From VGBV01 sp963780395 (GTDB lineage: Bacteria; Actinomycetota; Thermoleophilia; Solirubrobacterales; 70-9), in NCBI GenBank assembly GCA_963780395.1, contig CAWABY010000014.1, positions 108,877 to 172,876 of the forward strand: a stretch of DNA of 64,000 nt. Direction: 5' to 3'. A program made the position numbers and the translations under genes. The notes under the pieces were generated by a model. The model worked only from the letters and a program-made list of their open reading frames with translations, ran no database searches and was not told the DNA's origin. Of this stretch, positions 19,522-28,929 are shown piece by piece; positions within the stretch are counted from its first letter, which is position 1; each line of letters starts with the position of its first letter.

Positions 19522-20571
19522 TCAAGTCACGGCCGAGAGGACGGCGGCTGTCATCTCCGCGGTGCCCACCTCGCGGGTCCCCTTCCCCGCGCGCAGGTCA
19601 GGGGTGCGGAGCCCGTCCTCGAGCGCGTGCTCGACGGCGGACTCGACGCGCTCCGCCTCCGCGGGGCGCTCGAGGCCGTGCCGCAGCATCATCGCCACCG
19701 AGAGGAAGGTCGCCAGGGGATTGGCCTTGCCCGTGCCGGCGATGTCCGGAGCCGAGCCGTGGACCGGCTCGAACACGCCGGGGCCGCCGGCGCCGAGGCT
19801 GGCCGAGGGCAGCATGCCGAGCGAGCCGGTGAGCATCGCGGACTCGTCGCTGAGGATGTCGCCGAACAGGTTCTCGGTCACGACCACGTCGAAGTCCGCG
19901 GGCCGCGAGACGAGCTGCATCGCGGCGTTGTCCACGTACATGTGGTCCAGCTCCACGCCCGGGTAGTCGCCGGCGACGCGGGCGACCGTCTCGCGCCAGA
20001 GGCGAGAGGTCTCGAGCACGTTGGCCTTGTCCACCGAGGTGACCTTGCCGCGTCTGCCACCGGCCGCGTCGAAGGCGACGTGGGCGATCCGCTCGACCTC
20101 CCCAACCGTGTAGGCGCAGTCGTCGTGGGCGCGGTCGCCCTCGCGGCCGCTGTCGCCGAAGTAGATGCCCCCCGTGAGCTCCCGCACCACCAGCAGGTCG
20201 GTGCCCTCGATGCGCTCCGGCCGCAGCGGGCTGGCATCCAGCAGCGCCTCGCTGGGGCGCACTGGCCGCAAGTTCGCGTAGAGGCCGAGGCCCTTGCGCA
20301 GCCCCAGCAGCCCCTGTTCGGGGCGCGGGGCGTCGGGGTCGGTCGTCTCCCACTTCGGGCCGCCGACCGCGCACAGCAGCACCGCGTCAGCCGAGCGGCA
20401 CTGCTCCAGCACCTCGTCGGTGAGGGCGGTGCCGTGGGCGTCGATCGAGGCGCCGCCGATCAGGTGCTCGTCGATCTCGACGCCGCCGAGCTCGTCCAGA
20501 AGCTTCGTCGCCGCGGCGCCGATCTCGGGGCCGATGCCGTCGCCGGCGAGGAGGACGATTCGGCTGCTCAC
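19522..20571 (-). CDS. leuB: 3-Isopropylmalate dehydrogenase
   Basis: A 349-residue NAD-dependent decarboxylating dehydrogenase, third enzyme of leucine synthesis. Motifs: LAGDGIGPEI, GGPKWE, YANLRPVR, VRELTGGIYFG, the substrate/metal site NLFGDILSDESAMLTGSLGMLPSASLG-like segment and EPVHGSAPDIAGTGKANP. The start is GTG 20571, which overlaps the stop of the upstream methyltransferase (GTGA), a clear sign of coupled translation; sequence upstream in the same frame is not homologous. Confidence 0.96.
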   Translation of the reverse strand: MSSRIVLLAGDGIGPEIGAAATKLLDELGGVEIDEHLIGGASIDAHGTALTDEVLEQCRSADAVLLCAVGGPKWETTDPDAPRPEQGLLGLRKGLGLYANLRPVRPSEALLDASPLRPERIEGTDLLVVRELTGGIYFGDSGREGDRAHDDCAYTVGEVERIAHVAFDAAGGRRGKVTSVDKANVLETSRLWRETVARVAGDYPGVELDHMYVDNAAMQLVSRPADFDVVVTENLFGDILSDESAMLTGSLGMLPSASLGAGGPGVFEPVHGSAPDIAGTGKANPLATFLSVAMMLRHGLERPAEAERVESAVEHALEDGLRTPDLRAGKGTREVGTAEMTAAVLSAVT

Positions 20572-21362
20572 GCGGGCCGCCTGGCGTCGATGTTGAGGCG
20601 GATGTAGGTGAGCTCGAATGGGTTCTCCATTCCGGCCACGACGTCGTCCGTGAACTGCTCTCGCAGCTCCTCGGGTAGGTTGTCCAGGTGAGCGGCGAGG
20701 CCGACCGTCCGCGCAAACTCGCGCGGATCGTCGGGCCTGACCTTGGGCACCTCCACCAACCCGGTCTTGATGTCCGTGAACCCCGCGGCCCGGAGCCGCT
20801 CCTCGGTCTCCTCGGGGCCGTAGAAGTTCCAGGCGCTGACGTCCCGGAGGTGCTCGGCGTAAGGCTCCCGTGCCGTCAGCTCCTTCACGACGGACACCCA
20901 CTCCGCCACGTTGCCCTTGCCGCCGCACTGCGCGACGAGCCGCGCGCCGGGCCGCATGACCGTGCGCAGCGCGCGGAACAGCGCGTCGTGGTCCCGGATC
21001 CAGTGAAAGGTCGCGTTCGAGAAGATCGCGTCGGCCTCGCCGCCGGCGCCCTCGCTCTCCAGCAGCTCCGGGCTGACCTTGAGCAGGTCAGAGACGATCA
21101 GCGTCACCCGCTCCTCGCCGGCCAGCACGTCGCGCGCCGTGTCGACCATCGAAGGGGAGCCGTCTACTCCGATCACGCGGCCTTCGGGCACCCGATCGAG
21201 CAGCATCTTCGTCACGCGGCCCGAGCCGCATCCGGCGTCGAGCACGGTCTCATCGCCCTGAAGCGGCAGCCGCTCCAGGACCTTCTGCGCCCACTCCTGC
21301 TGGGGGACCGAGACGCGGTCGTAGGTGCGGCCGTCCCAGTCGGTCGTGTGCGGAGGGCTCAT
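20568..21362 (-). CDS. Tam-like SAM-dependent methyltransferase inside the leu operon
   Basis: A 264-residue class I methyltransferase with motif I LDAGCGSGRVTKMLL (about residue 41), VIGVDGSPSMVD (motif II) and AIFSNATFHWIRDHDALFRALRTVM, which is typical of trans-aconitate 2-methyltransferase (Tam). It sits between leuD and leuB and overlaps leuB by 4 bases. Yeast Tmt1, a methyltransferase of similar activity, methylates both trans-aconitate and 3-isopropylmalate, so a substrate from the isopropylmalate branch or a by-product of LeuCD is a reasonable inference. It could also be a general small-acid methyltransferase unrelated to leucine. Confidence 0.8.
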   Translation of the reverse strand: MSPPHTTDWDGRTYDRVSVPQQEWAQKVLERLPLQGDETVLDAGCGSGRVTKMLLDRVPEGRVIGVDGSPSMVDTARDVLAGEERVTLIVSDLLKVSPELLESEGAGGEADAIFSNATFHWIRDHDALFRALRTVMRPGARLVAQCGGKGNVAEWVSVVKELTAREPYAEHLRDVSAWNFYGPEETEERLRAAGFTDIKTGLVEVPKVRPDDPREFARTVGLAAHLDNLPEELREQFTDDVVAGMENPFELTYIRLNIDARRPA

Positions 21363-21368
21363 CGGCGC

Positions 21369-21941
21369 CTACAGCGCGGTCGTGACCGGGCCCGAGTCGG
21401 CCCTGCCGGCCTCCTCGAAGGCTTCGATCTTCTCGGCCCGCTTGAGCGTCATCGCCACGTCGTCGAGCCCGTTCATCAGGCGGTGCTTGATCTGCTCGTC
21501 GATCTCGAAGCGGAAAACGCCCTCGGCGCAGTTCACGGTCTGGTCGTCCAGGTCCACGCGGGCCTCGCCCGAGCCGGCGACCTTGCGGCATTCTGCCTCG
21601 TCCAGGATCACCGGCAGCAGCCCGTTCTTGGTGCAGTTGGAATAGAAGATGTCCGAGAACGACGGGGCGATGACGACCCGGAAGCCGAAGTCCTCGAGCG
21701 CCCAGACGGCGTGCTCGCGCGACGAGCCGGAGCCGAAGTTGCGGCCCGCGACCAGGATCGGGTGGGGCTCCAGCTCGATCTCGCCAGAGCGGAACCAGTC
21801 GTAGAAGAGGAACTCACCGAAGCCGGTGCGCTCGATTCTCTTGAGAAATTGCTTCGGAATGATCTGGTCGGTGTCGACGTCGGCCCGGTCAAGCACCGCG
21901 ACCTGGCCTTCGACGATCTCGAACGGTTCCACTACGCCCAC
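21369..21941 (-). CDS. leuD: 3-Isopropylmalate dehydratase small subunit
   Basis: A 190-residue swivel-domain subunit of isopropylmalate isomerase. It shows DVDTDQIIPKQFLKRIERTG (about residue 20) and GRNFGSGSSREHAVWALEDFGFRVVIAPSF-type core (about 70), then IFYSNCTKNGLLPV. It works with LeuC to convert 2- to 3-isopropylmalate. Two GTG starts are possible: 21941, overlapping leuC by 10 bases, or 21932, overlapping its stop by one base (TAGTG). Either indicates coupling to leuC. Confidence 0.96.
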   Translation of the reverse strand: MGVVEPFEIVEGQVAVLDRADVDTDQIIPKQFLKRIERTGFGEFLFYDWFRSGEIELEPHPILVAGRNFGSGSSREHAVWALEDFGFRVVIAPSFSDIFYSNCTKNGLLPVILDEAECRKVAGSGEARVDLDDQTVNCAEGVFRFEIDEQIKHRLMNGLDDVAMTLKRAEKIEAFEEAGRADSGPVTTAL

Positions 21942-23332
21942 TCCCTGATGTCGACGAAGTGGCCTTCGACGGCGGCCGCGGCCGCCATCTTCGGGCTGAC
22001 CAGGTGCGTGCGGCCGCCGGCGCCCTGTCGGCCCTCGAAGTTGCGGTTCGAGGTCGAGGCGCAGCGCTCACCGGGGCTGAGGATGTCGGGGTTCATGCCC
22101 AGGCACATCGAGCAGCCGGCGCCGCGCCATTCGAAGCCCGCGGCCTCGAACGCCTCGTCCAGTCCCTCCTGCTCGGCCTGGGCCTTGACCTGGGCCGAGC
22201 CCGGCACGACCATGGCGCGGACGCCGTCGGAGACCTTGCGCCCCTCGACCATCGCGGCGGCCTCGCGCAGGTCGGAGATCCGCGAGTTGGTGCAGGAGCC
22301 GATGAAGACACGCTCGGGGCGGATCTCCTGCATAGGCGTGCCCGGCTTCAGGTCCATGTAGGCGAGCGCGCGCTCGGCGGCCTCGCGGTCGACGGGTGAG
22401 TCAATCGCGGCGGGATCGGGCACCTCGGAGGTCACCTCGACCACCATCCCCGGGTTGGTCCCCCAGGTGACCATCGGCGACAGATCGGCCGCGTCTATCT
22501 CGACCTCGCGATCGAAGCTCGCGCCCTCCTCGGTGGGCAGCCTGCGCCACTCCTCCACGGCCGCGTCGAAGTCCTCAGGGATTCCGGGCCGGCCGCGCAT
22601 GTACTCGAAGGTGGTCTCGTCGGGGGCGATCATGCCGGTGCGTCCGCCGCCCTCGATGGTCATGTTGCAGATGGTGAGGCGGTTCTCGATCTCCAGCGCC
22701 TCGATCGCAGGGCCGGCGTACTCGACCGCGTGGCCCTGCATGCCGCCGACGCCGACGCGGCCGATGGTGGCCAGGATCAGGTCCTTGGCGGTGACGCCGT
22801 CAGCCAGTTCGCCGGAGTAGCGGATCCGCATCGTCTTGGGGCGACTCTGGACCAGGCACTGGGTTGCCAACACGTGCTCCACCTCGGAGGTCCCGATTCC
22901 CACGGCGAAGGCCCCGAAGGCGCCGTGGGTGGCGGTGTGGGAGTCGCCGCAGACGATCGTCATTCCTGGCTGAGTCGCACCTAGCTCCGGGCCGATCACG
23001 TGCACGATCCCCTGGCGATCGGAGCCGAGCGAGTAGATCGGGATCCCGAACTCCTCGCAGTTGCTCTCCAGCGCCTCGACCTGGACCCTCGAGAGCTCGT
23101 CGGCGATCAGCTTCGCGGTGGCGGTGCCGTCGGTGGGCACGTTGTGGTCCGCCGTGGCCAGCGTCTTGTCCGGTCTGCGGACACCGCGCCCTGCCAGCCG
23201 CAGACCGTCAAATGCCTGCGCCGAGGTCACCTCGTGCACCAGGTGCAGGTCGATGTAGATCAGATCGTCATCGACCTCGTGGGCATCCCAGATTTTGTCG
23301 AACAGGCTCTTCGGCCCACCGTTCTGGCTCAT
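21932..23332 (-). CDS. leuC: 3-Isopropylmalate dehydratase large subunit
   Basis: A 466-residue aconitase-family protein carrying the [4Fe-4S] cluster: VFIGSCTNSRISDL (first Cys ligand) and CSMCLGMNPD (the other two). SLFDKIWDAHEV at the start, DHNVPT (about 62), GDSHTATHGAFGAFAVGIGTSEVEHVLATQ and the active-site region GERCASTSNRNFEGRQG are all present. It starts at ATG 23332, 6 bases after the stop of the regulator gene upstream, which puts the regulator and leuCD in one unit. Confidence 0.97.
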   Translation of the reverse strand: MSQNGGPKSLFDKIWDAHEVDDDLIYIDLHLVHEVTSAQAFDGLRLAGRGVRRPDKTLATADHNVPTDGTATAKLIADELSRVQVEALESNCEEFGIPIYSLGSDRQGIVHVIGPELGATQPGMTIVCGDSHTATHGAFGAFAVGIGTSEVEHVLATQCLVQSRPKTMRIRYSGELADGVTAKDLILATIGRVGVGGMQGHAVEYAGPAIEALEIENRLTICNMTIEGGGRTGMIAPDETTFEYMRGRPGIPEDFDAAVEEWRRLPTEEGASFDREVEIDAADLSPMVTWGTNPGMVVEVTSEVPDPAAIDSPVDREAAERALAYMDLKPGTPMQEIRPERVFIGSCTNSRISDLREAAAMVEGRKVSDGVRAMVVPGSAQVKAQAEQEGLDEAFEAAGFEWRGAGCSMCLGMNPDILSPGERCASTSNRNFEGRQGAGGRTHLVSPKMAAAAAVEGHFVDIREWA

Positions 23333-23338
23333 CGTCCC

Positions 23339-23954
23339 TCAACCCCTCAGCAATCCGGCCGCGACCACCGCCAGCAGCCGCGCCTCGTCGGTCCCATTGT
23401 TCTCGAAGTGGTGCGGCAGGTCGGCGTCGAAGGTGACGCTGTCACCGTCTGTCAGCTCGTGGCGCTCGCCGTCGATGAACAGCTCCACGGCGCCCTGCAG
23501 GAGGACGGCGGTCTCGCGGCTGCCGGGCTCGTGCATCGGCGGATCGTCCGCCGCACCGGTGCTGGCGCCGGCCCCCAGCGTGTGGATCGAGACGTCGGCG
23601 CGCTGTCCCGGCAGCGGCGGAGTCAGTTCCTCGACCGTGTGGCCCCGACGCCGGCGGGTACGCCGATCCTCGGAGCGGGTGATGACGACGTGGCGATTCT
23701 CGTCGAGCCGCAGCAGCTGCGAAAGCGAGAGGTCCAGCCCTGAGGCGATCCGCGGCGGCGACCGCCAGCGTCGGGCTCGTCTCCCCCCGCTCCACCTGCG
23801 ACAGCATCGGCGCGCTGACGCCGGAGCGCTCGGCCAGGTCGCGCAGCGACAGATCCATCGCCTCGCGCAGTGCCTTGACGCGGGCGCCGACCCCGATCGG
23901 TGCAGCGTTGGTGTCGGGGTCCGTGTCCTGCTTCCTTGCCTGCGCTGTGGACAT
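23339..23954 (-). pseudogene. XRE-cupin transcriptional regulator, frame broken near 23750
   Basis: The N-terminal frame (start ATG 23954) gives a helix-turn-helix: GARVKALREAMDLSLRDLAERSGVSAPMLSQVERGETSPTL. About residue 67 the frame runs into unrelated sequence, while another frame continues the expected protein (RIASGLDLSLSQLLRLDEN) and then a cupin domain (MHEPGSRETAVLLQGAVELF, DGDSVTFDADLPHHFENN) to the stop at 23339. One extra base in the CGCCGCCGCGG stretch near 23745-23757 explains it. Intact, it would be a 200-residue XRE-cupin (SutR/HipB-like) regulator that binds a small ligand. It lies 6 bases before leuC and has a perfect palindrome at its own start, so it may control the leuCDB unit. 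Confidence 0.85.
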
Positions 23955-23957
23955 GCG

Positions 23958-23975
23958 CGTACGTTATCACGTACG
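23958..23975. promoter_or_regulatory. Palindromic operator candidate before the XRE-cupin/leuCDB unit
   Basis: CGTACGT-TATC-ACGTACG, a perfect 7-bp inverted repeat 4 bases upstream of the regulator start codon, followed by a second partial repeat GAAC-GTAAT-GTTC (23975-23987). On the minus strand the spacer holds a GATAAC -10-like box. This is a likely self-regulation site. Confidence 0.6.
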
Positions 23976-23991
23976 AACGTAATGTTCGCTT

Positions 23992-24741
23992 TCAGCGCTT
24001 CTGGCCCGTCGGGCGGATCAGGATCTCGTTGACGTTGACGTGGTCGGCCTGGGCGACGGCGTAGAGGATGCCCCGGGCGATGTCCTCGGCCTCCAGCACC
24101 TTGCCGATCTCATCGCGCATCTTCTCGGTCGCCTCCACGACCATCGGATGCTCGTTGTGCCCCTGCAGCTCGGTGTCGACGAAGCCGGGCTCGACGCAGG
24201 TGACGCGGATGTTGGAGTTGAGCGCCTCCTGGCGGAGCGCCTCGGAGAAGCCCGTCACGCCCCACTTGGTCATGTTGTAGACCGCCGAGCCGAAGGCGGC
24301 CTGGCGGCCGGCTACCGAGGAGACGTTGACGATGTGGCCGCCGCCCGAATCGCGAATGATCGGCATCGCCTCGCGGGTGCAGTAGAGGAGCCCGAGCAGG
24401 TTGACGTCGATCATCCGCCGCCACTCGGAGATGTCCCAGCCATCGACGGCGCCGAGCAGCATTACCCCGGCGTTGTTGATCAGGTGATGGAGCCCGCCGA
24501 ACTGGCCCTTGATCTCGGCCACCGCGGCCTCGACCTTGCCGTGGTCGGTGATGTCGATCTCGATCGGCAGCGCCTCTCCCCCATCGGCCTCGATCCTCTT
24601 GGCCAGCTCGCCCAGGCGGTCGGCGCGGCGGGCGAGCAGCGCGACCTTCGAGCCTTCCTTGGCGAACAGCTCGGCGGTCGCCTCCCCGATTCCCGAGGAT
24701 GCGCCTGTGATCGCGGTGACCTTGCCGTCGAGCGAGCCCAC
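23992..24741 (-). CDS. SDR family oxidoreductase
   Basis: A 249-residue classical short-chain dehydrogenase. It has the nucleotide-binding TGASSGIGEATAEL (residue 12), NNAGVM (about 90), the catalytic Ser in NVSSVAG (about 139) and YNMTK (Tyr-x-x-x-Lys, about 154), then EPGFVDTEL. The Arg pair at RRADR after the second strand suggests NADP use. The substrate is unknown; the closest general type is the YdfG/NADP-serine dehydrogenase-like group. It starts with GTG at 24741 and is followed by the regulator gene after a 37-base gap with the palindrome. Confidence 0.9.
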   Translation of the reverse strand: MGSLDGKVTAITGASSGIGEATAELFAKEGSKVALLARRADRLGELAKRIEADGGEALPIEIDITDHGKVEAAVAEIKGQFGGLHHLINNAGVMLLGAVDGWDISEWRRMIDVNLLGLLYCTREAMPIIRDSGGGHIVNVSSVAGRQAAFGSAVYNMTKWGVTGFSEALRQEALNSNIRVTCVEPGFVDTELQGHNEHPMVVEATEKMRDEIGKVLEAEDIARGILYAVAQADHVNVNEILIRPTGQKR

Positions 24742-24763
24742 GCGAGCAGCCTATCGCCGCCGG

Positions 24764-25216
24764 TCAGCCGGTGGACGGCTCCAGGACGATCACCGGGATC
24801 TGGCGCTCGGTGCGGCGCTGGTAGTCGTCGTAGGGCGGGTAGACGGCGGCCAGCTTCTCCCAGAGCCGCTCGCGCTCGTCCCCCTCGGCCTCGCGGGCGT
24901 GGACGCGCCGCTTGCGGCCCTTCCACCAGGCGTTGGTCTCGGGATCGGCCTTCAGGTTCAGGTACCAGGCGGGGTGCTTTTCGATGCCGCCCTTGGAGGC
25001 GACGATGACAAGGTTGTCGCCGTCCTCGCTGCAGATCAAGGGATGGGTCCGATGCTTGCCGCTCTTGCGCCCGACGCTCTCGACGAGCGCGATCGGAGCG
25101 CCCTGATAGCTGTTGCCGAGGCGGCCGCCACTCAGCCTGTAGGCGCCGACGTGCAGGTCGGTGAAGCGCTCCCACACCCACCAGAAGGGAGAGTCGGCTT
25201 GCGGGGCATCGGCCAC
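24764..25216 (-). CDS. Deazaflavin (F420)-dependent nitroreductase family protein
   Basis: A 150-residue protein of the DDN/F420H2-dependent reductase family. Typical marks: VGRKSGKHRTHPLICSEDGDNLVIVASKGG, in which the GRKSGK and Lys-Gly-Gly segments bind the F420 phosphate tail, followed by HPAWYLNL. A leading WVWERFTDLHVGAYRLSGGRLG helix is usual. Members reduce quinones, nitro compounds or enones. Its presence implies that the organism makes or uses F420. It is 21 bases after leuA, in the same direction, but I see no direct link with leucine. Confidence 0.88.
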   Translation of the reverse strand: MADAPQADSPFWWVWERFTDLHVGAYRLSGGRLGNSYQGAPIALVESVGRKSGKHRTHPLICSEDGDNLVIVASKGGIEKHPAWYLNLKADPETNAWWKGRKRRVHAREAEGDERERLWEKLAAVYPPYDDYQRRTERQIPVIVLEPSTG

Positions 25217-25237
25217 CGCCCCTGAGTCTATGTGCGG

Positions 25238-26830
<1,593 letters not shown>

Positions 26831-26874
26831 GGTTCCTCCTTCTCTGGAGACTTCGGATGACCTGTTCTTCGTTC

Positions 26875-26921
26875 GCGGCTGTCGCGCCGCCCAGCGATTA
26901 CTCCCCCCGGAGGGGGAGGAG
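26875..26921 (-). promoter_or_regulatory. Possible leuA attenuator hairpins
   Basis: Two hairpins on the leader RNA: 26904-26921 (7-bp arms CTCCCCC/GGGGGAG, overlapping the Leu and Pro codons of leuL) and 26875-26890 (GCGGC/GCCGC). No U-run follows, so a classical intrinsic terminator is not evident; Rho or translation-based control is possible. Confidence 0.4.
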
Positions 26922-26957
26922 AAGGAGAAGCGCCAGGCTGTCGAGCCGGTGGGTCAT
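26898..26957 (-). CDS. leuL: leuA leader peptide (19 aa, leucine-rich)
   Basis: A short frame, MTHRLDSLALLLLLPLRGE, with eight leucines, five of them consecutive, ending TAA 67 bases before leuA. Such Leu-rich peptides upstream of leuA act in ribosome-mediated attenuation: when charged tRNA-Leu is short, the ribosome stalls in the Leu codons and changes the RNA fold. Its last Leu codons form part of a hairpin (CTCCCCC with GGGGGAG, 26904-26921). No ribosome site is seen before the ATG, and a TACTCT box lies 12 bases upstream, so it may be near-leaderless. Confidence 0.7.
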   Translation of the reverse strand: MTHRLDSLALLLLLPLRGE

Positions 26958-27095
26958 CGAAGTTGAGCCAGAGTAGCGCAGCCGCGCCGCCGCGGCGGGC
27001 GAATCAGTCCTGAAAGCTGTCGTCGCCGGGCCCGCGCGCGCTGTCAAGGCTCCGTGGACGCAATGCCGTCCCGGGCGGTGACTAAGTTGGCCCCG

Positions 27096-28212
27096 ATGCG
27101 CGCGAGCGACATCGAGGCCCGGGCAGTCGCCAAGATCGTGCTGCTGCGCGCTGTTCTGGGCCGCGCTCGCGGTGCTGCTGGCGATCGCGATCCTCCATAC
27201 GCGCACCACCCTGCGCTGGGTCGTGGCCGCGATCTTCCTCGCACTGGCGCTCGATCCCGCCGTCGGCCTGATCGAGAAGATCAAGATCGGCAAGCGCTCC
27301 TGCCGAGGGTTGCCGCGGTGCTCGGCGCGCTCGCGATCTTCCTCGCGGGCCTCACGTTCCTGATCCTGCACGTGATCCCGCCGATGGTGAAGGACGTCGA
27401 GGAGCTGGCCAAGAAGGTGCCCACCTACGTCAAGGACTTCGAGAACTGGGCCGAGGACAACAGGGAGTTCGCCGAACTGAACGAGAAGTACGACCTCACG
27501 GAGAAGCTCTCGGAACAGGCGAGCGCCCTGCCCTCGAAGCTGGGCGACGGCGCCACGGAGCTGGGCAACGCGACCGTGAGCGTGCTCGAGCACCTGCTGG
27601 CGGCGATCACGATCCTGACGCTGACGGTATTCCTGTTACTCGAGGGCAAGGGGATGTTCGAGCGCGGCACCGGTCGCCTCGACAAACCCCATCGCGACCG
27701 CGCGCGCCGGATCGGTACGCGCATCGCCGCGGTCGTCCGCAGCTACGTCAGCGGTCAACGTGGTGCTCGCGATCGGGGCCGGCCTGTTCACCTGGATCTT
27801 CCTGGAGATCCTCGGCTTCCACCTGGCGATCCCGATGGCGCTGCTGGTCGCCTTCCTCGACCTGGTGCCGCTGATCGGGCTCACGATCGGCGGTTTCTTC
27901 GTTGCGGCGGTGCTGGCGATCGACGGGCAGCCCTACGACGCGCTGCTCTGGCTCGCCGTCTTCCTCGCCTACCAGCAGCTGCAGGACCGCGTGATCCAGC
28001 CCCTGATGTATCGCGGAGGCGCACTCAAGGTGAACCCGGTGGTCGCGATCGTCGCGGTGCTCGTGGGCGCCAACCTCGCCGGAGTGCTGGGGGCGCTGAT
28101 CGCGATCCCAGTCGCCGCCTCGCTCGGGGTGATCATCGACGAGCTGGTGCTCTCAGGACCCCCGCGTGCCGCTCGCCGCCCCCGCACCGCGAAGGTGAAG
28201 CCGGCCAAGTAG
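27096..28212 (+). pseudogene. AI-2E/PerM family transporter, broken by three frame shifts
   Basis: Three frames together give one PerM-type membrane protein of about 370 residues. Frame 0 from ATG 27096 (MRASDIEARAVAKIVLL) passes to frame 1 near 27145 (ALFWAALAVLLAIAILHTRTTLRW), returns to frame 0 near 27300 (LPRVAAVLGALAIFLAG, then a soluble helical region) and moves to frame 1 near 27755 (NVVLAIGAGLFTWIFLEILG to the stop). The end holds the family core PLIGLTIGGFFVAAVLAI and VIQPLMYRGGALKVNPVVAIVAVLVGANLAG. The closeness of protein similarity across each break points to base-call errors, not decay. The gene overlaps the convergent gene at 28153 by 60 bases. Members export small molecules or act as Na+/H+ antiporters. 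Confidence 0.85.
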
Positions 28213-28929
28213 CTCGGGGCCGCGCTTCCAGAACGGCCTGCCGCGTTCACCGGCGTAGCGCTCCGTCGACCGCTCGAGCTTCCCGTGGCGGTAAAACAGC
28301 TTCGCCCACAGCGAATGGGGCTTCCCGAGTCGGAAGGCGCCGATCAGGGTGACGAGGGGCACGAAGAACCCGATCAGAGCCATTCCGAACTTCTCCTTGG
28401 CCATGACGACGAGGAAGCAAATGAGGTGCAAGAAGCCGAACGCTCCCACTCCCGCGAACACCAGTGTCTCGACCGAGTCGGCAGCCTCAACCCAGCCTCG
28501 GAAGCCGACCAGCACCAGCAGTGACAGCGCCGTGGCGACGATCACTGCGTCGATCGAGCGGCGTCCCTGTTTCTCCCAATAGACGTCTTTGAGGTTGAGC
28601 CAGAGGGCGAACTCGTCGAGGGTCAGCCCGGCGCCGATCCCGAACCCGACCGCGGCGACCTCGCGCCAGGGTGTGTCCGGGTTCACCGCGACCCCCAGGT
28701 AGCCGAAGACCAGCAGCGCGATGATCCCCCAAACCATGTGGTGGATGTGGAGGCCGCCCTTGGTCTCGACGTTGCCCGGCCACCAGCTCACCTGGGCGCG
28801 GATCATGTGGGCGCTGGTGCGGATGAATCCGAACGAGAGCAGGAATGCGCAGATGCAGAAGAACTCGGCCTCGCGCCCGGTCTCGACGATCCCCTCCTGG
28901 TAGAGGGAGCCGATGCTGGCAAGGAGCAT
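28153..28929 (-). CDS. Integral membrane protein with HHMVWG motif, function unknown
   Basis: A 258-residue protein with about six hydrophobic helices (EFFCICAFLLSFGFI, HHMVWGIIALLVFGYLGVAV, VAAVGFGIGAGLTLDEFALWL, VIVATALSLLVLVGF, FAGVGAFGFLHLICFLVV, FGMALIGFFVPLVTLIGAF). Conserved-looking charged residues inside helices (HIHHMVWG, LDEFALWLNL) suggest a metal or catalytic site. I do not recognise a named family. The start ATG 28929 overlaps the stop of the RTX protein gene by one base (TGATG), so the two are coupled. The 3' end overlaps the convergent transporter gene. Confidence 0.75.
   Translation of the reverse strand: MLLASIGSLYQEGIVETGREAEFFCICAFLLSFGFIRTSAHMIRAQVSWWPGNVETKGGLHIHHMVWGIIALLVFGYLGVAVNPDTPWREVAAVGFGIGAGLTLDEFALWLNLKDVYWEKQGRRSIDAVIVATALSLLVLVGFRGWVEAADSVETLVFAGVGAFGFLHLICFLVVMAKEKFGMALIGFFVPLVTLIGAFRLGKPHSLWAKLFYRHGKLERSTERYAGERGRPFWKRGPELLGRLHLRGAGAASGTRGS

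Noticed and set aside
26958..27593. 231-codon minus-strand frame ending in the Leu-rich peptide
   Set aside because: Upstream of codon MTHRL it is antisense to the transporter gene; only the last 19 codons behave as a leader peptide.
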